Assembly (NCBI GenBank): GCA_900556395.1
Contig: USOQ01000005.1
Location: forward strand, 1 to 51,720
Direction of reading: 5' to 3'
DNA from: Candidatus Segatella caccae
GTDB taxonomy: Bacteria > Bacteroidota > Bacteroidia > Bacteroidales > Bacteroidaceae
Length of the DNA: 51,720 nucleotides
The notes under the pieces are model-generated. The model was not told the DNA's origin, searched no databases, and worked only from the letters and a program-made list of their open reading frames with translations. A program made the translations under genes and the position numbers. Within the stretch, counting starts at the first letter, position 1. Every line of letters starts with the position of its first letter. Below, one piece after another: positions 17,066 through 26,001 of the stretch.

Positions 17066-18283
17066 ATGGAGACAGTAGATAAGAAAGATATGGTAAAAGA
17101 AATAGACGATGCGCTGCGATTCCTTGAGGAGGACGAGGCTCTGTCGGCTTCCGACATCGATTATATGATGGCGGATGCAGAGGCGCGTACTGTCGTTTCC
17201 GACTTGCTCGATTGTAAGCAGGCAGTCCGTATGGCTTCTTCTCGTCCGTTGTGTCCTCATGTGGATGACGAATGGAAACAGTTTGCTGCCACTCACACTT
17301 TAAGAGCTACCCATTCTGTAGAGTCTGAAAGTTTTGTGAAGAGCAAGTATCCTCGTCGTGCAGTATGGATGGGCGCTGCAATAGGTGTTGCTGCTTCTCT
17401 ACTTCTGTTGCTGGTCTTCTCGTGGTTCCATCATTCTGATGAAAACCAATATGTAGGAGGCAATCTTGTTTTTGAAGCCCAGGATTGTCCACAGGAAATC
17501 ACCTTACAGTCTGGCGATGGCGATGCTATTGCTATTGATGAACATTTCAACGATCAGTCGAAATGTGTTTCTCTTGTTTCTGCCAATGAGAAGATGGCTC
17601 TCAGCTATCAAGATAGTAGTAGGAATGGACAGATGGCAAAGCCTTCCGTGATTCAACTTCTTACCACTCCGATAGGGAAGGACTTTAAAGTTGTGCTCTC
17701 TGATGGTACACAGGTGTGGCTTAATGCCGACAGCCGTTTAGAGTATCCCTCGCGCTTCGATGGCAAGCAGCGTGTGGTGAAGTTGGATGGCGAGGCTTAC
17801 TTTGCAGTTGCCAAGGACGCAGCACATCCTTTCATCGTTCAGACCGATAAAATGGAGACTCGCGTGCTGGGCACGAAGTTTAATGTGCGGGGATTTCAAG
17901 GCAAGGATACGCATATTACCCTTATCGAGGGTAGTGTGGTTGCCACCAATCGCAAGACGCATCAGCAAGTAAAGATGTTGCCTGGCGAGGAAGTGGTAGT
18001 TACGGCTGATGGCAAGACTCAGAAGAATTCCGTTGATATCGAAGGCTATGTGTATTGGCAAGAGGGTTTCTTCTACTTCGACAACCAGCCTCTTATCGAC
18101 ATTATGCAGAGTCTGGGGCGCTGGTATAATGTCAACATCGTTTTTGCCAACAAGCAAGCCGAGAACTATCGTTTCCATTACCTTTGCGACCGCAAGGGTG
18201 GCATTGATCATGCCATTACTTTGCTCAATCGTATGCGCAAGCTTCACATAGTACGTAAAGGTGATACGGTGATAGTAAAATGA
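17066..18283 (+). CDS. FecR-family anti-sigma factor
   Basis: The 405-residue inner-membrane protein has an N-terminal cytoplasmic segment (1-98) that should hold the sigma factor. One membrane helix is at about 99-120 (AVWMGAAIGVAASLLLLLVF). A periplasmic FecR domain follows (about 165-300, e.g. LSDGTQVWLNADSRLEYP, VVKLDGEAYFAVAKD and VLGTKFNV). A C-terminal DUF4974 domain (about 330-400, with EGFFYFDNQPLIDIMQSLGR) is also present. In FecA/FecR-type systems the periplasmic domain receives a signal from the N-terminal STN domain of the outer-membrane transporter. That transporter is encoded 147 bases downstream. The regulated substrate is not identified by the regulator itself. Confidence 0.94.
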   Translation: METVDKKDMVKEIDDALRFLEEDEALSASDIDYMMADAEARTVVSDLLDCKQAVRMASSRPLCPHVDDEWKQFAATHTLRATHSVESESFVKSKYPRRAVWMGAAIGVAASLLLLLVFSWFHHSDENQYVGGNLVFEAQDCPQEITLQSGDGDAIAIDEHFNDQSKCVSLVSANEKMALSYQDSSRNGQMAKPSVIQLLTTPIGKDFKVVLSDGTQVWLNADSRLEYPSRFDGKQRVVKLDGEAYFAVAKDAAHPFIVQTDKMETRVLGTKFNVRGFQGKDTHITLIEGSVVATNRKTHQQVKMLPGEEVVVTADGKTQKNSVDIEGYVYWQEGFFYFDNQPLIDIMQSLGRWYNVNIVFANKQAENYRFHYLCDRKGGIDHAITLLNRMRKLHIVRKGDTVIVK

Positions 18284-18429
18284 AAGGAATTTGCTTCTAA
18301 AAAACAGTAAATATTATCAAAAATACACTTTTTGATTAAAAAATAAAACTTTTTAGTACCCTTTTGCACTTTTCAAACGATAATCTGTTAAAATACAATT
18401 TATATAAGACAACATTAACAGTTAGCAGT

Positions 18430-21400
18430 ATGAAAAGAAAGGTAATGCTTATCGGTTTCTGCTTGACTTTGCTTGCCATGGGGCTGCCACAAGACGTGGG
18501 AGCGCAGGGTCATGGTAGAGTTATCAAGATGGAAATCAAGGAAGAGCGCTTGACAGATGCACTCAAGCACCTCGAAAAAGTGTCGGGTTATAAGATCCTT
18601 TTCTCTTATGACGACATGAATCGTTTCAAGGTGAGCAACAAGGTCATTAAGACTAACAACATCAGACATGCGCTGAACGTGCTCATCGCCTCTAATCCTA
18701 TCGAATATCAGATTGATGGGCAGTATATCAATGTATTCCTTAAGGAAATGGTTAGTCGCACAGGAGTGGCTCAACAACGCACGCAGCAGGCGGATCGTGA
18801 AGTGGAATACAGCGGTCGTGTTGTAGATGCGACTCATCAGCCTGTCATTGGTGCCACAGTATTGGTGAAGGGAACAGGTAAGGGTGTTTCTACCGACGAG
18901 AACGGACATTTCTCTATAGCTATGCCTAAAGGCCAGCAGATAGTACTCCAGTTCTCGTATGTAGGTATGAAGACCACTACTCGCACGCTCAGCGGTTCAC
19001 AAGATGAGCGTGGCATGACTATTGTCATGGCAGAGTCGGCAACGCTCTCTGAGGTCGTTGTCAATGGTATCTATACGCGCAAGGCTGAGAGTTTTACGGG
19101 TTCTGCTACCACGGTAACGGGTAACGACCTACGTCGTGTGACCAACCAGAACGTGCTTCAGAGTTTGAAGAACCTCGACCCCACAGTGTATATCGCCGAT
19201 AACCTTTCTGCTGGTTCCGACCCTAACTCTACGCCAACTATGTCGATGCGTGGAACCTCCAGTTTCCCCACAGAGACTACTTCGCTCAAGAGTACCTATC
19301 AGAATCAGCCCAATGAGCCTCTTTTCATTCTGGATGGTTTTGAGACGACTGCCGAGCGTGTGAAAGACCTCGATATGAATCGCGTGGAGAGTGTCACTAT
19401 CTTGAAGGATGCTTCTGCCAAGGCACTCTATGGTAGCAAGGCTGCCAATGGTGTTGTTGTCATTGAGACCAAGCGTCTGGCAGGCACTGAGGCTCGTATT
19501 ACCTATAATGGTAGTCTCGATCTCGAAATGCCCGACCTCTCAAGCTATGACATGACCAATGCTCTTGAGAAGTTGCAGGTGGAGAAGAATGAAGGCATCT
19601 ACGATGTGAATTCAGCTTACTATGGTGGCAGCGGAAGTGCCACCCAGCAGCAGGAACTCACTGCCCTCTACAACCAACGCTATAAGTTGGCGCTCGAAGG
19701 ACTGAATACCAACTGGATGGCTAAGCCTCTGCGCACAGGTGTAGGACAGAAGCATAATATCAATATTGAGTTGGGTGATGCACGCAACTTACGCGGCGTA
19801 CTCAACTTCACCTACAACGATGTGGCGGGAGTCATGAAAGGTTCCAACCGCCGCAATATCTCTGGTGATGTAAGTCTTTCTTACCGCCGTAAGAACCTTC
19901 TTTTTAAGAATATCCTCAGCGTGATTTCCAATCATAGTTCCGACTCGCCTTATGGTTTATTTTCTGACTATGTGAAGATGAACCCCTATTGGCAGGCAGT
20001 CGACAGCAAGGGCAACGTGCTACGCTGGGCAGAAGTGAGCAATGGCAACGTGTCGAGTGGTGCCAATGCCATAGCCAATCCTCTCTATGATGCCACTATC
20101 GGTACCAGCCTCAAATCTACGTATCAGCAGTTTACTAATAACTTCTATGCAGAGTGGACTATCATTCCCGACCTGAAGACTACCCTACGTATCGGAGCCT
20201 CAGAGAAGCGCAACGATGTGGATGAGTATTATCCCACCAACCACTCTCGTTTTGCTACCTATACCAAGGGAACTTCACTGTGGAACCGCCGTGGTCTCTA
20301 TGTGATGGAGAATGGTAAGCAGACGCAACTCAGTGGCGACTTCAATATCAATTACAACCACTCCTTTGGCAAGCATCATGTGTTTGGCAATGCAGGCTAC
20401 TTTGTTTCTGAAACCAAGTATCAGGCTTATCAGCATCGTGCTGAAGGCTTCGGCAACGAGTCGGCAGCCGATATCACTTTCGCTCACCAGTATGCAGAGG
20501 GTACCACACCTACGGGCTATGCCTCCATCAACCGTGAGATGAGTTTCCTCTTGGCTGCTTCTTACGACTACGATAACCGTTATCTCGTCGATGTTACTGA
20601 GCGCGAGAGTGCTTCTTCGCTCTATGGTTCTGACAAGCGCTGGGCCAATAGCTGGTCTGTGGGCTTGGGATGGAATGTGCATAATGAACCTTTGCTCAAG
20701 AATGCCAAGTGGCTCCAGCTACTCAAGATACGTGGTAGTGTGGGTCTCACGGGTAACCAAAACTTTGCCACCAACGAGGCTATTGCTACCTATCGTTATT
20801 ATACAGGTATGACCTACGATGGTCTCACGGGTGCTTATCTCAACGCCATGCCTAACCCAGGTCTGATGTGGGAACAGAAGAAAGACTACAACGTGGGCTT
20901 CGATTTCCGCGCATTCGGCTTGTCACTCTCTTTCGACTATTATAGTGCCGACACCAAGAACATGCTTACCAGCGTAAGTATTCCTACCTCTACAGGATTT
21001 AGCACCGTGAAGGACAACTTAGGACTGGTTCGTAACCAGGGTGTCGAGATAAAGGCCAACTACACTCCTTGGCAGACTAAGGATGGCTTTGTTTCGGTTT
21101 ATGGCTCTTTCGTTTACACCAAGAACCGCATCGTAAACCTCTCTGAGAGTATGCGCGACTACAACAATCGTATGCTTACGCTTGCCGAGAAAGAAAGTCA
21201 GACGGCTCCTGTGCTGATGTATCAAGACGGGTTGTCTATGAACACCATTTGGGCAGTTCCCTCTGCAGGCATTGACCCACAGACAGGTGAGGAAATCTAT
21301 ATCAAGAAGGATGGTACCTACACTTACACCTATGACTCTTCCGACATGGTGGCTGCTGGCGACGCTACGCCAAAGTATCGTGGTAACTTCGGTTTCAATG

Positions 21401-21819
21401 CCGAGTACAAGGGCATTGGTCTTACCGCCACTTGCACCTATTTGGCTGGTGGACAGATGTATAACTCTACTCTCGTAGACCGTGTGGAAGATGCCGACAT
21501 GATCTACAACGTAGACCGACGAGTGCTGACAGGTCGCTGGCAGAAACCAGGTGATATTACACAGTATAAGGGCTATAGTTCTAAGACTGCTACACGAGCA
21601 ACGACTCGCTTCGTGCAAGACCGCAATGAGCTCACCCTTTCTTCCATCAGTGCTTATTATGAGTTCCCAAAGTTCATCTATTCTAAGCTCTATATGCAGC
21701 GTCTGCGTTTTGCCGTTTATCTCAACGACGTAGCCACCTTCTCTTCCATTAAGGTTGAGCGTGGTACAAGCTACCCATTCGCACGCTCTTTGTCATTTGC
21801 ATTATCAGCAACATTCTAA
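18430..21819 (+). CDS. SusC/RagA-family transporter with STN signalling domain (second locus)
   Basis: The 1129-residue protein starts at ATG 18430. An in-frame TTG at 18364 would add 22 residues with no signal-peptide character and is rejected. After a signal peptide ending DVGAQ it has an STN (secretin/TonB N-terminal) domain (about 30-105, e.g. LTDALKHLEKVSGYKILFSY). A carboxypeptidase-regulatory-like domain comes next (about 126-205, e.g. YSGRVVDATHQPVIGATV). A plug (FILDGFETTAE, VESVTILKDASAKALYGSKA) and a TonB-dependent barrel ending SLSFALSATF complete it. The STN domain marks it as a transducer that signals to FecR as well as importing substrate. The SusD partner starts 16 bases downstream. 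Upstream, TAcccTTTTG at 18357-18366 departs from the housekeeping -7 consensus, as expected for an ECF-dependent promoter. Confidence 0.95.
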   Translation: MKRKVMLIGFCLTLLAMGLPQDVGAQGHGRVIKMEIKEERLTDALKHLEKVSGYKILFSYDDMNRFKVSNKVIKTNNIRHALNVLIASNPIEYQIDGQYINVFLKEMVSRTGVAQQRTQQADREVEYSGRVVDATHQPVIGATVLVKGTGKGVSTDENGHFSIAMPKGQQIVLQFSYVGMKTTTRTLSGSQDERGMTIVMAESATLSEVVVNGIYTRKAESFTGSATTVTGNDLRRVTNQNVLQSLKNLDPTVYIADNLSAGSDPNSTPTMSMRGTSSFPTETTSLKSTYQNQPNEPLFILDGFETTAERVKDLDMNRVESVTILKDASAKALYGSKAANGVVVIETKRLAGTEARITYNGSLDLEMPDLSSYDMTNALEKLQVEKNEGIYDVNSAYYGGSGSATQQQELTALYNQRYKLALEGLNTNWMAKPLRTGVGQKHNINIELGDARNLRGVLNFTYNDVAGVMKGSNRRNISGDVSLSYRRKNLLFKNILSVISNHSSDSPYGLFSDYVKMNPYWQAVDSKGNVLRWAEVSNGNVSSGANAIANPLYDATIGTSLKSTYQQFTNNFYAEWTIIPDLKTTLRIGASEKRNDVDEYYPTNHSRFATYTKGTSLWNRRGLYVMENGKQTQLSGDFNINYNHSFGKHHVFGNAGYFVSETKYQAYQHRAEGFGNESAADITFAHQYAEGTTPTGYASINREMSFLLAASYDYDNRYLVDVTERESASSLYGSDKRWANSWSVGLGWNVHNEPLLKNAKWLQLLKIRGSVGLTGNQNFATNEAIATYRYYTGMTYDGLTGAYLNAMPNPGLMWEQKKDYNVGFDFRAFGLSLSFDYYSADTKNMLTSVSIPTSTGFSTVKDNLGLVRNQGVEIKANYTPWQTKDGFVSVYGSFVYTKNRIVNLSESMRDYNNRMLTLAEKESQTAPVLMYQDGLSMNTIWAVPSAGIDPQTGEEIYIKKDGTYTYTYDSSDMVAAGDATPKYRGNFGFNAEYKGIGLTATCTYLAGGQMYNSTLVDRVEDADMIYNVDRRVLTGRWQKPGDITQYKGYSSKTATRATTRFVQDRNELTLSSISAYYEFPKFIYSKLYMQRLRFAVYLNDVATFSSIKVERGTSYPFARSLSFALSATF

Positions 21820-21834
21820 ATCATTCAGACAGCT

Positions 21835-23367
21835 ATGAAACTATATAAAGTATTAACAGTAGCATTGTTGGGAGGCTTGCTCACCACGAGCTGCAGCGAC
21901 TGGTTTGACGTTACCTCCAGCAACGAGATTCGAGAGGACGACCATTACAGCAAGGACTCCGGATTCAAACAGACCTTGGTGGGCTGCTATTTGGCGATGA
22001 GCGAAGAGGCTCTCTATGGTATGAACCTGTCGTGGTACATGCCCGACCTTATGGCCAACCAGACACGTTCCTACGCCAACTACAGCACAAGTGCAGCGGC
22101 GGGTGAACTGCAGGCTCACAAGTACAACACCACCTACACAAAGCCATTGGTTGAGTCGGTGTGGACTTCTGCCTATAGTGTCATCGTCAATGCCAATGAG
22201 GCTTTACTCAAGATAGATGGTCGCAAGGACGCGATGGACGACATCAACTATCACGTCATCAAGGGAGAACTGTTGGCTGTTCGTGCCCTCATGCACTTCC
22301 AGCTGTTGCGCCTCTATGGTTACGGCAACTGGGCAGAACGCAAGGCTGAACTCGATGCCAAGAAGACCATTCCTTATGTCACTACCGTCAACAAGAACAT
22401 TACCGAGCAGGCTACAGGTGCCGAGATGTTTGCCCATCTCACCTCCGATCTTACAAATGCGCTCGATCTGCTGAAGGACTACGACCCTGTGTGTGGCACT
22501 CACGATGCAGCATTCTATGCCAATGTCAACGACGACGGATTCTATTCCACTCGCAACAATCGTCTCAATTATTATGCTGTCAAGGCTCTCTTGGCACAGG
22601 TGTATATGTGGGAAGGCAGCAGCGAGAGTCTTGCCAAGGCTCTTCCTATTTGCGAGGAACTCATCGGCAAGTTGTCTGATGGTGTAAACATCCGTTTCGA
22701 TAACAGCAACACCTTCTTGCTCACACTCTCTACCCCCGGTACTCTCAACAAGCAGAATGCCAGTTTGGTAAACGAGGCTCTTTTTGCTGTAAGCATCAAT
22801 AACCTCGACCAAAAGATGAGCAACTATATCAACCCCGTCTATGCGTCGACCGACTACAATGCCATATATCTTACAGCAGATCAGATGACTGATATTTATG
22901 GCGCCGACGATGCTTCGCTCGACGTACGTGCCACGGTGCTGTTATCGCAGAATCTCAATGGCGACGATCAGGGCTATGTTCCTGTCAAGCTCTATCAGAA
23001 AAACCTCGGAACTTACTATTCTGGCAAAGTTCCTGTAATTCGTCTGCCCGAGATCTATTACATGGCTGCTGAGTGTTATGCAGCCAAGGGAAATGCCCAA
23101 AAAGCACTCGACTTGCTCAACGTGGTAAGAGAGAAGCGTGGTCTCTATGATGCACTCGTTCTTCCTGATGATGCTTCAGCACAGGTTCCCTTTGCCCAGC
23201 AGCAGATTGCTGCCGAGTATCGCAAGGAATTCCTTGGTGAGGGTGAAATCTTCTACTACTATAAGCGTACGGGTGCTGAAGCCATCCCTAATCACGAGAA
23301 TATGACCGACGCCGACTACCTGTTGCCTTATCCGGATATGGAAACTTCGGCAGGTCGTGTACAATAA
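21835..23367 (+). CDS. SusD/RagB-family lipoprotein (second locus)
   Basis: The 510-residue protein has a lipoprotein signal ending LLTTSCSDWF (Cys20). SusD-like features include the N-terminal FDVTSSNEI region, helical repeats with IKGELLAVRALMHFQLLRLY, and a C-terminal segment containing VIRLPEIYYMAAECYAAKGN and RKEFLGEGEIFYYYKR. It should cap the STN-type SusC encoded 16 bases upstream. Its stop overlaps no gene; the DUF4843 lipoprotein starts 34 bases later. Substrate type is inferred only from the downstream metalloprotease genes. Confidence 0.94.
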   Translation: MKLYKVLTVALLGGLLTTSCSDWFDVTSSNEIREDDHYSKDSGFKQTLVGCYLAMSEEALYGMNLSWYMPDLMANQTRSYANYSTSAAAGELQAHKYNTTYTKPLVESVWTSAYSVIVNANEALLKIDGRKDAMDDINYHVIKGELLAVRALMHFQLLRLYGYGNWAERKAELDAKKTIPYVTTVNKNITEQATGAEMFAHLTSDLTNALDLLKDYDPVCGTHDAAFYANVNDDGFYSTRNNRLNYYAVKALLAQVYMWEGSSESLAKALPICEELIGKLSDGVNIRFDNSNTFLLTLSTPGTLNKQNASLVNEALFAVSINNLDQKMSNYINPVYASTDYNAIYLTADQMTDIYGADDASLDVRATVLLSQNLNGDDQGYVPVKLYQKNLGTYYSGKVPVIRLPEIYYMAAECYAAKGNAQKALDLLNVVREKRGLYDALVLPDDASAQVPFAQQQIAAEYRKEFLGEGEIFYYYKRTGAEAIPNHENMTDADYLLPYPDMETSAGRVQ

Positions 23368-23401
23368 CTCCAATAACAACCATCTAAAAACAGCATACAA
23401 G

Positions 23402-24274
23402 ATGAAAAAGATATATAGCATATGGGCACTCGGTGCTCTTCTTGCGCTCTCTTCTTGCAGCAAGGACGACATCTCCACCTACAGCGAGCAGGAGGCTGGT
23501 GTGCGCTTCCTTGCCACCAAGTTGAGCAAGGCCGAGGACGAGTTGGGAGGTTCTGCCTATAGCCCTTCCGACCAGATACTTTATGAGAACTATTCGTTTA
23601 TCGACAATCCCATGGACAATAGTCATGAGTACGATATTCCTGTGGCGTTGATAGGTATGACCTCAAAGGTTGATCGTAAAGTGGGCTGCGAGGTTCTCGA
23701 AACTTCTACAGCGCCAGAGGGCTCTTACGAGATTGTAGAGGCGGTTATTCCTGCTGGAGAGATGTATGGACACATTCGTGTGAAGGTTTTCAACAGCGAA
23801 GACCTCAACTCTAATACTTACGAACTCGACCTACGTATCATCGATAGTGAAGACCTTTCCGCTGGTCCTCAAGCTTATGTTAAGGCGCATTTCTCTTGGA
23901 ATAGCCAGATACCTGAGCCTCCTCATAACAACTTGGTGCGCACATACAATATGCTCATCAAGGGCATGAGTAGCTATGTGTCTACCAGCAAGGCTTGCTA
24001 CAGTCCTAATGCCATGCGTGCCATTGTGGGCGCCACAGGTTGGGATGACTGGGATAGCTATGAGGTGCATGGAGCTAAGTATAACAATCCCACTTTGTAC
24101 AAGAGTTACAAATACTTGCCTCGTTATACTTGGATTTTAGCCGACAATTCCTACAAGGGATATGCTGCCAAACTGAAAGACTGGCTCAAGGCTTATGAGG
24201 AGTCTCATGGCGAGCCTCTCCTCCATGATGCAGGCTCTTTGAAGGGCAAACCTGTTCAGGCACGTGAATTTTAA
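23402..24274 (+). CDS. DUF4843 domain lipoprotein
   Basis: The 290-residue protein starts at MKKIYSIWALGALLALSSCS (Cys at the end of the lipobox, residue 19). An earlier in-frame start would overlap the end of susD and lacks a signal peptide. Its beta-rich sequence, with FLATKLSKAEDELGG..., YDIPVALIGMTSKVDRKVG and PAGEMYGHIRVKVF, resembles the DUF4843 family. Members occur almost only behind SusCD pairs and are thought to be surface-exposed substrate-binding or accessory lipoproteins. It is followed 20 bases later by the PKD-like lipoprotein. No catalytic motif is visible. Confidence 0.8.
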   Translation: MKKIYSIWALGALLALSSCSKDDISTYSEQEAGVRFLATKLSKAEDELGGSAYSPSDQILYENYSFIDNPMDNSHEYDIPVALIGMTSKVDRKVGCEVLETSTAPEGSYEIVEAVIPAGEMYGHIRVKVFNSEDLNSNTYELDLRIIDSEDLSAGPQAYVKAHFSWNSQIPEPPHNNLVRTYNMLIKGMSSYVSTSKACYSPNAMRAIVGATGWDDWDSYEVHGAKYNNPTLYKSYKYLPRYTWILADNSYKGYAAKLKDWLKAYEESHGEPLLHDAGSLKGKPVQAREF

Positions 24275-24294
24275 CTCGTAAAACAGAAAAGACA

Positions 24295-25965
24295 ATGAAG
24301 AAAAATCGTATATTTTCTATGCTCTTAGGAGCTGTAACTATCTTCTCAATGGCTTCTTGCTACGATGATGATAGCTCCTTAGCTTCAGGCAAGTTGCCCA
24401 GTGTCAGCATCACTACTGCCGATGACGCTTCTACTTACTATGTGAGTTACCTCGACGAACTCAACATTACACCCACTGTCAATCGCGGTACAGAGGGCGA
24501 TGATGAGGGACTTACCTATAAGTGGGAAATCACGGAGCAACCTAAGGACAATAATGCCAACTGGATAGAGATAGGTACTGATCGCGACCTCCACGCAGTG
24601 ATGAACAATGATGTGTCTACACTGCCTTATTACTTGCGTTATACAGTTACCGACACCAAGAACGCTGGTCTGCAGTATACCAAACTTTGGAAAGTGGTTA
24701 TCCAGAGTGCCTTCCTCGATGGTATTGTAGTCTCTGATACCAAGGATGGTTCTACATCCGACCTCAACCTCATCATGAGTCGTAACCTCACCACCAACTA
24801 TGGCGACAAGGCTGATAAGGTGACTTACGGCATCATAGCCAAAGCCAAGGGTGAGCCCTTCGATAAGCTGATGACGAGCCTTACCTATAATTCACAGGGC
24901 AAATTCGTGTTTACGCATATCAATAATCTCTGGGCGGTGACTTCTGATGGCGATGCAGCTCTTTTCAATACCGAGAAATATGAGCAGACAGCCCGTCTGT
25001 CTGAGGGAGGTATCCTGACTTATCGTCCCGATGGTGTCAAGGCACTTGGTGTATTCTCTACCAATGGTCAGTTCATCTTCCTGAACACCAATAAGTATCT
25101 GTATTCCGTCAACTCTACCAATGCCAGCAACTTTGGCTGGTATGATGCTGCGGGTAGCCAGTACTCCATCAGCAATGGAGTTGTGATGACTGCCACCTCG
25201 GCAAGTGTTTATGATCAATGTGTGATGTGGTATGATGCCGAGCAAGGTAAGTTTATCTACGCCAATGGCGGCATCTCCGTTTCCTATGGAGATGATTTGG
25301 CTGCCAACGACTTCTTCGATCCTGCCGATGCGCCCGGTCTTACAGCCGTTGCTGCCGGACAGACCACCGATGGTTCCATTCCTGCCTTTGTGATGAAGAA
25401 TACTACCACGGGCAACTACAGCATCTATACCTTCGTGCGCTATGAGGAGGGTGAATATGAGTATGATGATGATTGGAACATCATTGGTACCATCAAGCCA
25501 GAGGTTCCTGCTTCTGCTCGTATGCGTTACGACATTCCCGAGGCTGGTAAAGCTCTCCTCGATCAGGCTGTGAGTGTGTTCTTTGCAGCCGATCAGTCTA
25601 TCCTCTATGTGGCAACTCCTACAGGAATCTATGCCCTCAACTTTGCCGGTTCTTCAGTTGTCGTCAATACTGTGCCTGTGTTTACTCCTGCAGCTGGCGA
25701 AACCATAGCCAAGGCCAAACTCTACTGTCAGGGTGCCTATATGCAAGACTACAGCGCAGTGGGCAATGTCGATGAAGGTTACGTCGTTCCCGAGTTGCCA
25801 CTCAATAAGAAGGCTGTCGTAGTAGCGACCCAGAGCGACACTTATGCAGGCAAGATTTCTGTTGTGCCTATGACGCAGATTGGTACAGGTAAGTTGGATG
25901 CATCTTCTGCACTTATCTATACTGGTTTTGGTAAGATTCTCGATTTCTGCACAACAGGCTATTAA
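24295..25965 (+). CDS. PKD-like family lipoprotein
   Basis: The 556-residue protein has a lipoprotein signal ending FSMASCYDDD (Cys22). The N-terminal part (about 35-145) looks like immunoglobulin/PKD-type beta-sandwich repeats, for example LNITPTVNR, LTYKWEITEQP and YYLRYTVTDTKN. The rest (about 150-556) is repetitive and propeller-like, with many FxxxTNGQFIFLNTNKYLYSV-type strands (actual segment near 25050-25130). The general type is the 'PKD-like family lipoprotein' found in SusCD loci together with DUF4843 proteins and large zinc metalloproteases. It probably sits on the surface and binds the substrate or positions the protease. It is in the same transcription unit as its neighbours (gaps of 20 and 36 bases). 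Confidence 0.8.
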   Translation: MKKNRIFSMLLGAVTIFSMASCYDDDSSLASGKLPSVSITTADDASTYYVSYLDELNITPTVNRGTEGDDEGLTYKWEITEQPKDNNANWIEIGTDRDLHAVMNNDVSTLPYYLRYTVTDTKNAGLQYTKLWKVVIQSAFLDGIVVSDTKDGSTSDLNLIMSRNLTTNYGDKADKVTYGIIAKAKGEPFDKLMTSLTYNSQGKFVFTHINNLWAVTSDGDAALFNTEKYEQTARLSEGGILTYRPDGVKALGVFSTNGQFIFLNTNKYLYSVNSTNASNFGWYDAAGSQYSISNGVVMTATSASVYDQCVMWYDAEQGKFIYANGGISVSYGDDLAANDFFDPADAPGLTAVAAGQTTDGSIPAFVMKNTTTGNYSIYTFVRYEEGEYEYDDDWNIIGTIKPEVPASARMRYDIPEAGKALLDQAVSVFFAADQSILYVATPTGIYALNFAGSSVVVNTVPVFTPAAGETIAKAKLYCQGAYMQDYSAVGNVDEGYVVPELPLNKKAVVVATQSDTYAGKISVVPMTQIGTGKLDASSALIYTGFGKILDFCTTGY

Positions 25966-26001
25966 TTCAATACTCAATTACAACAACCACTACAATCAAT
26001 A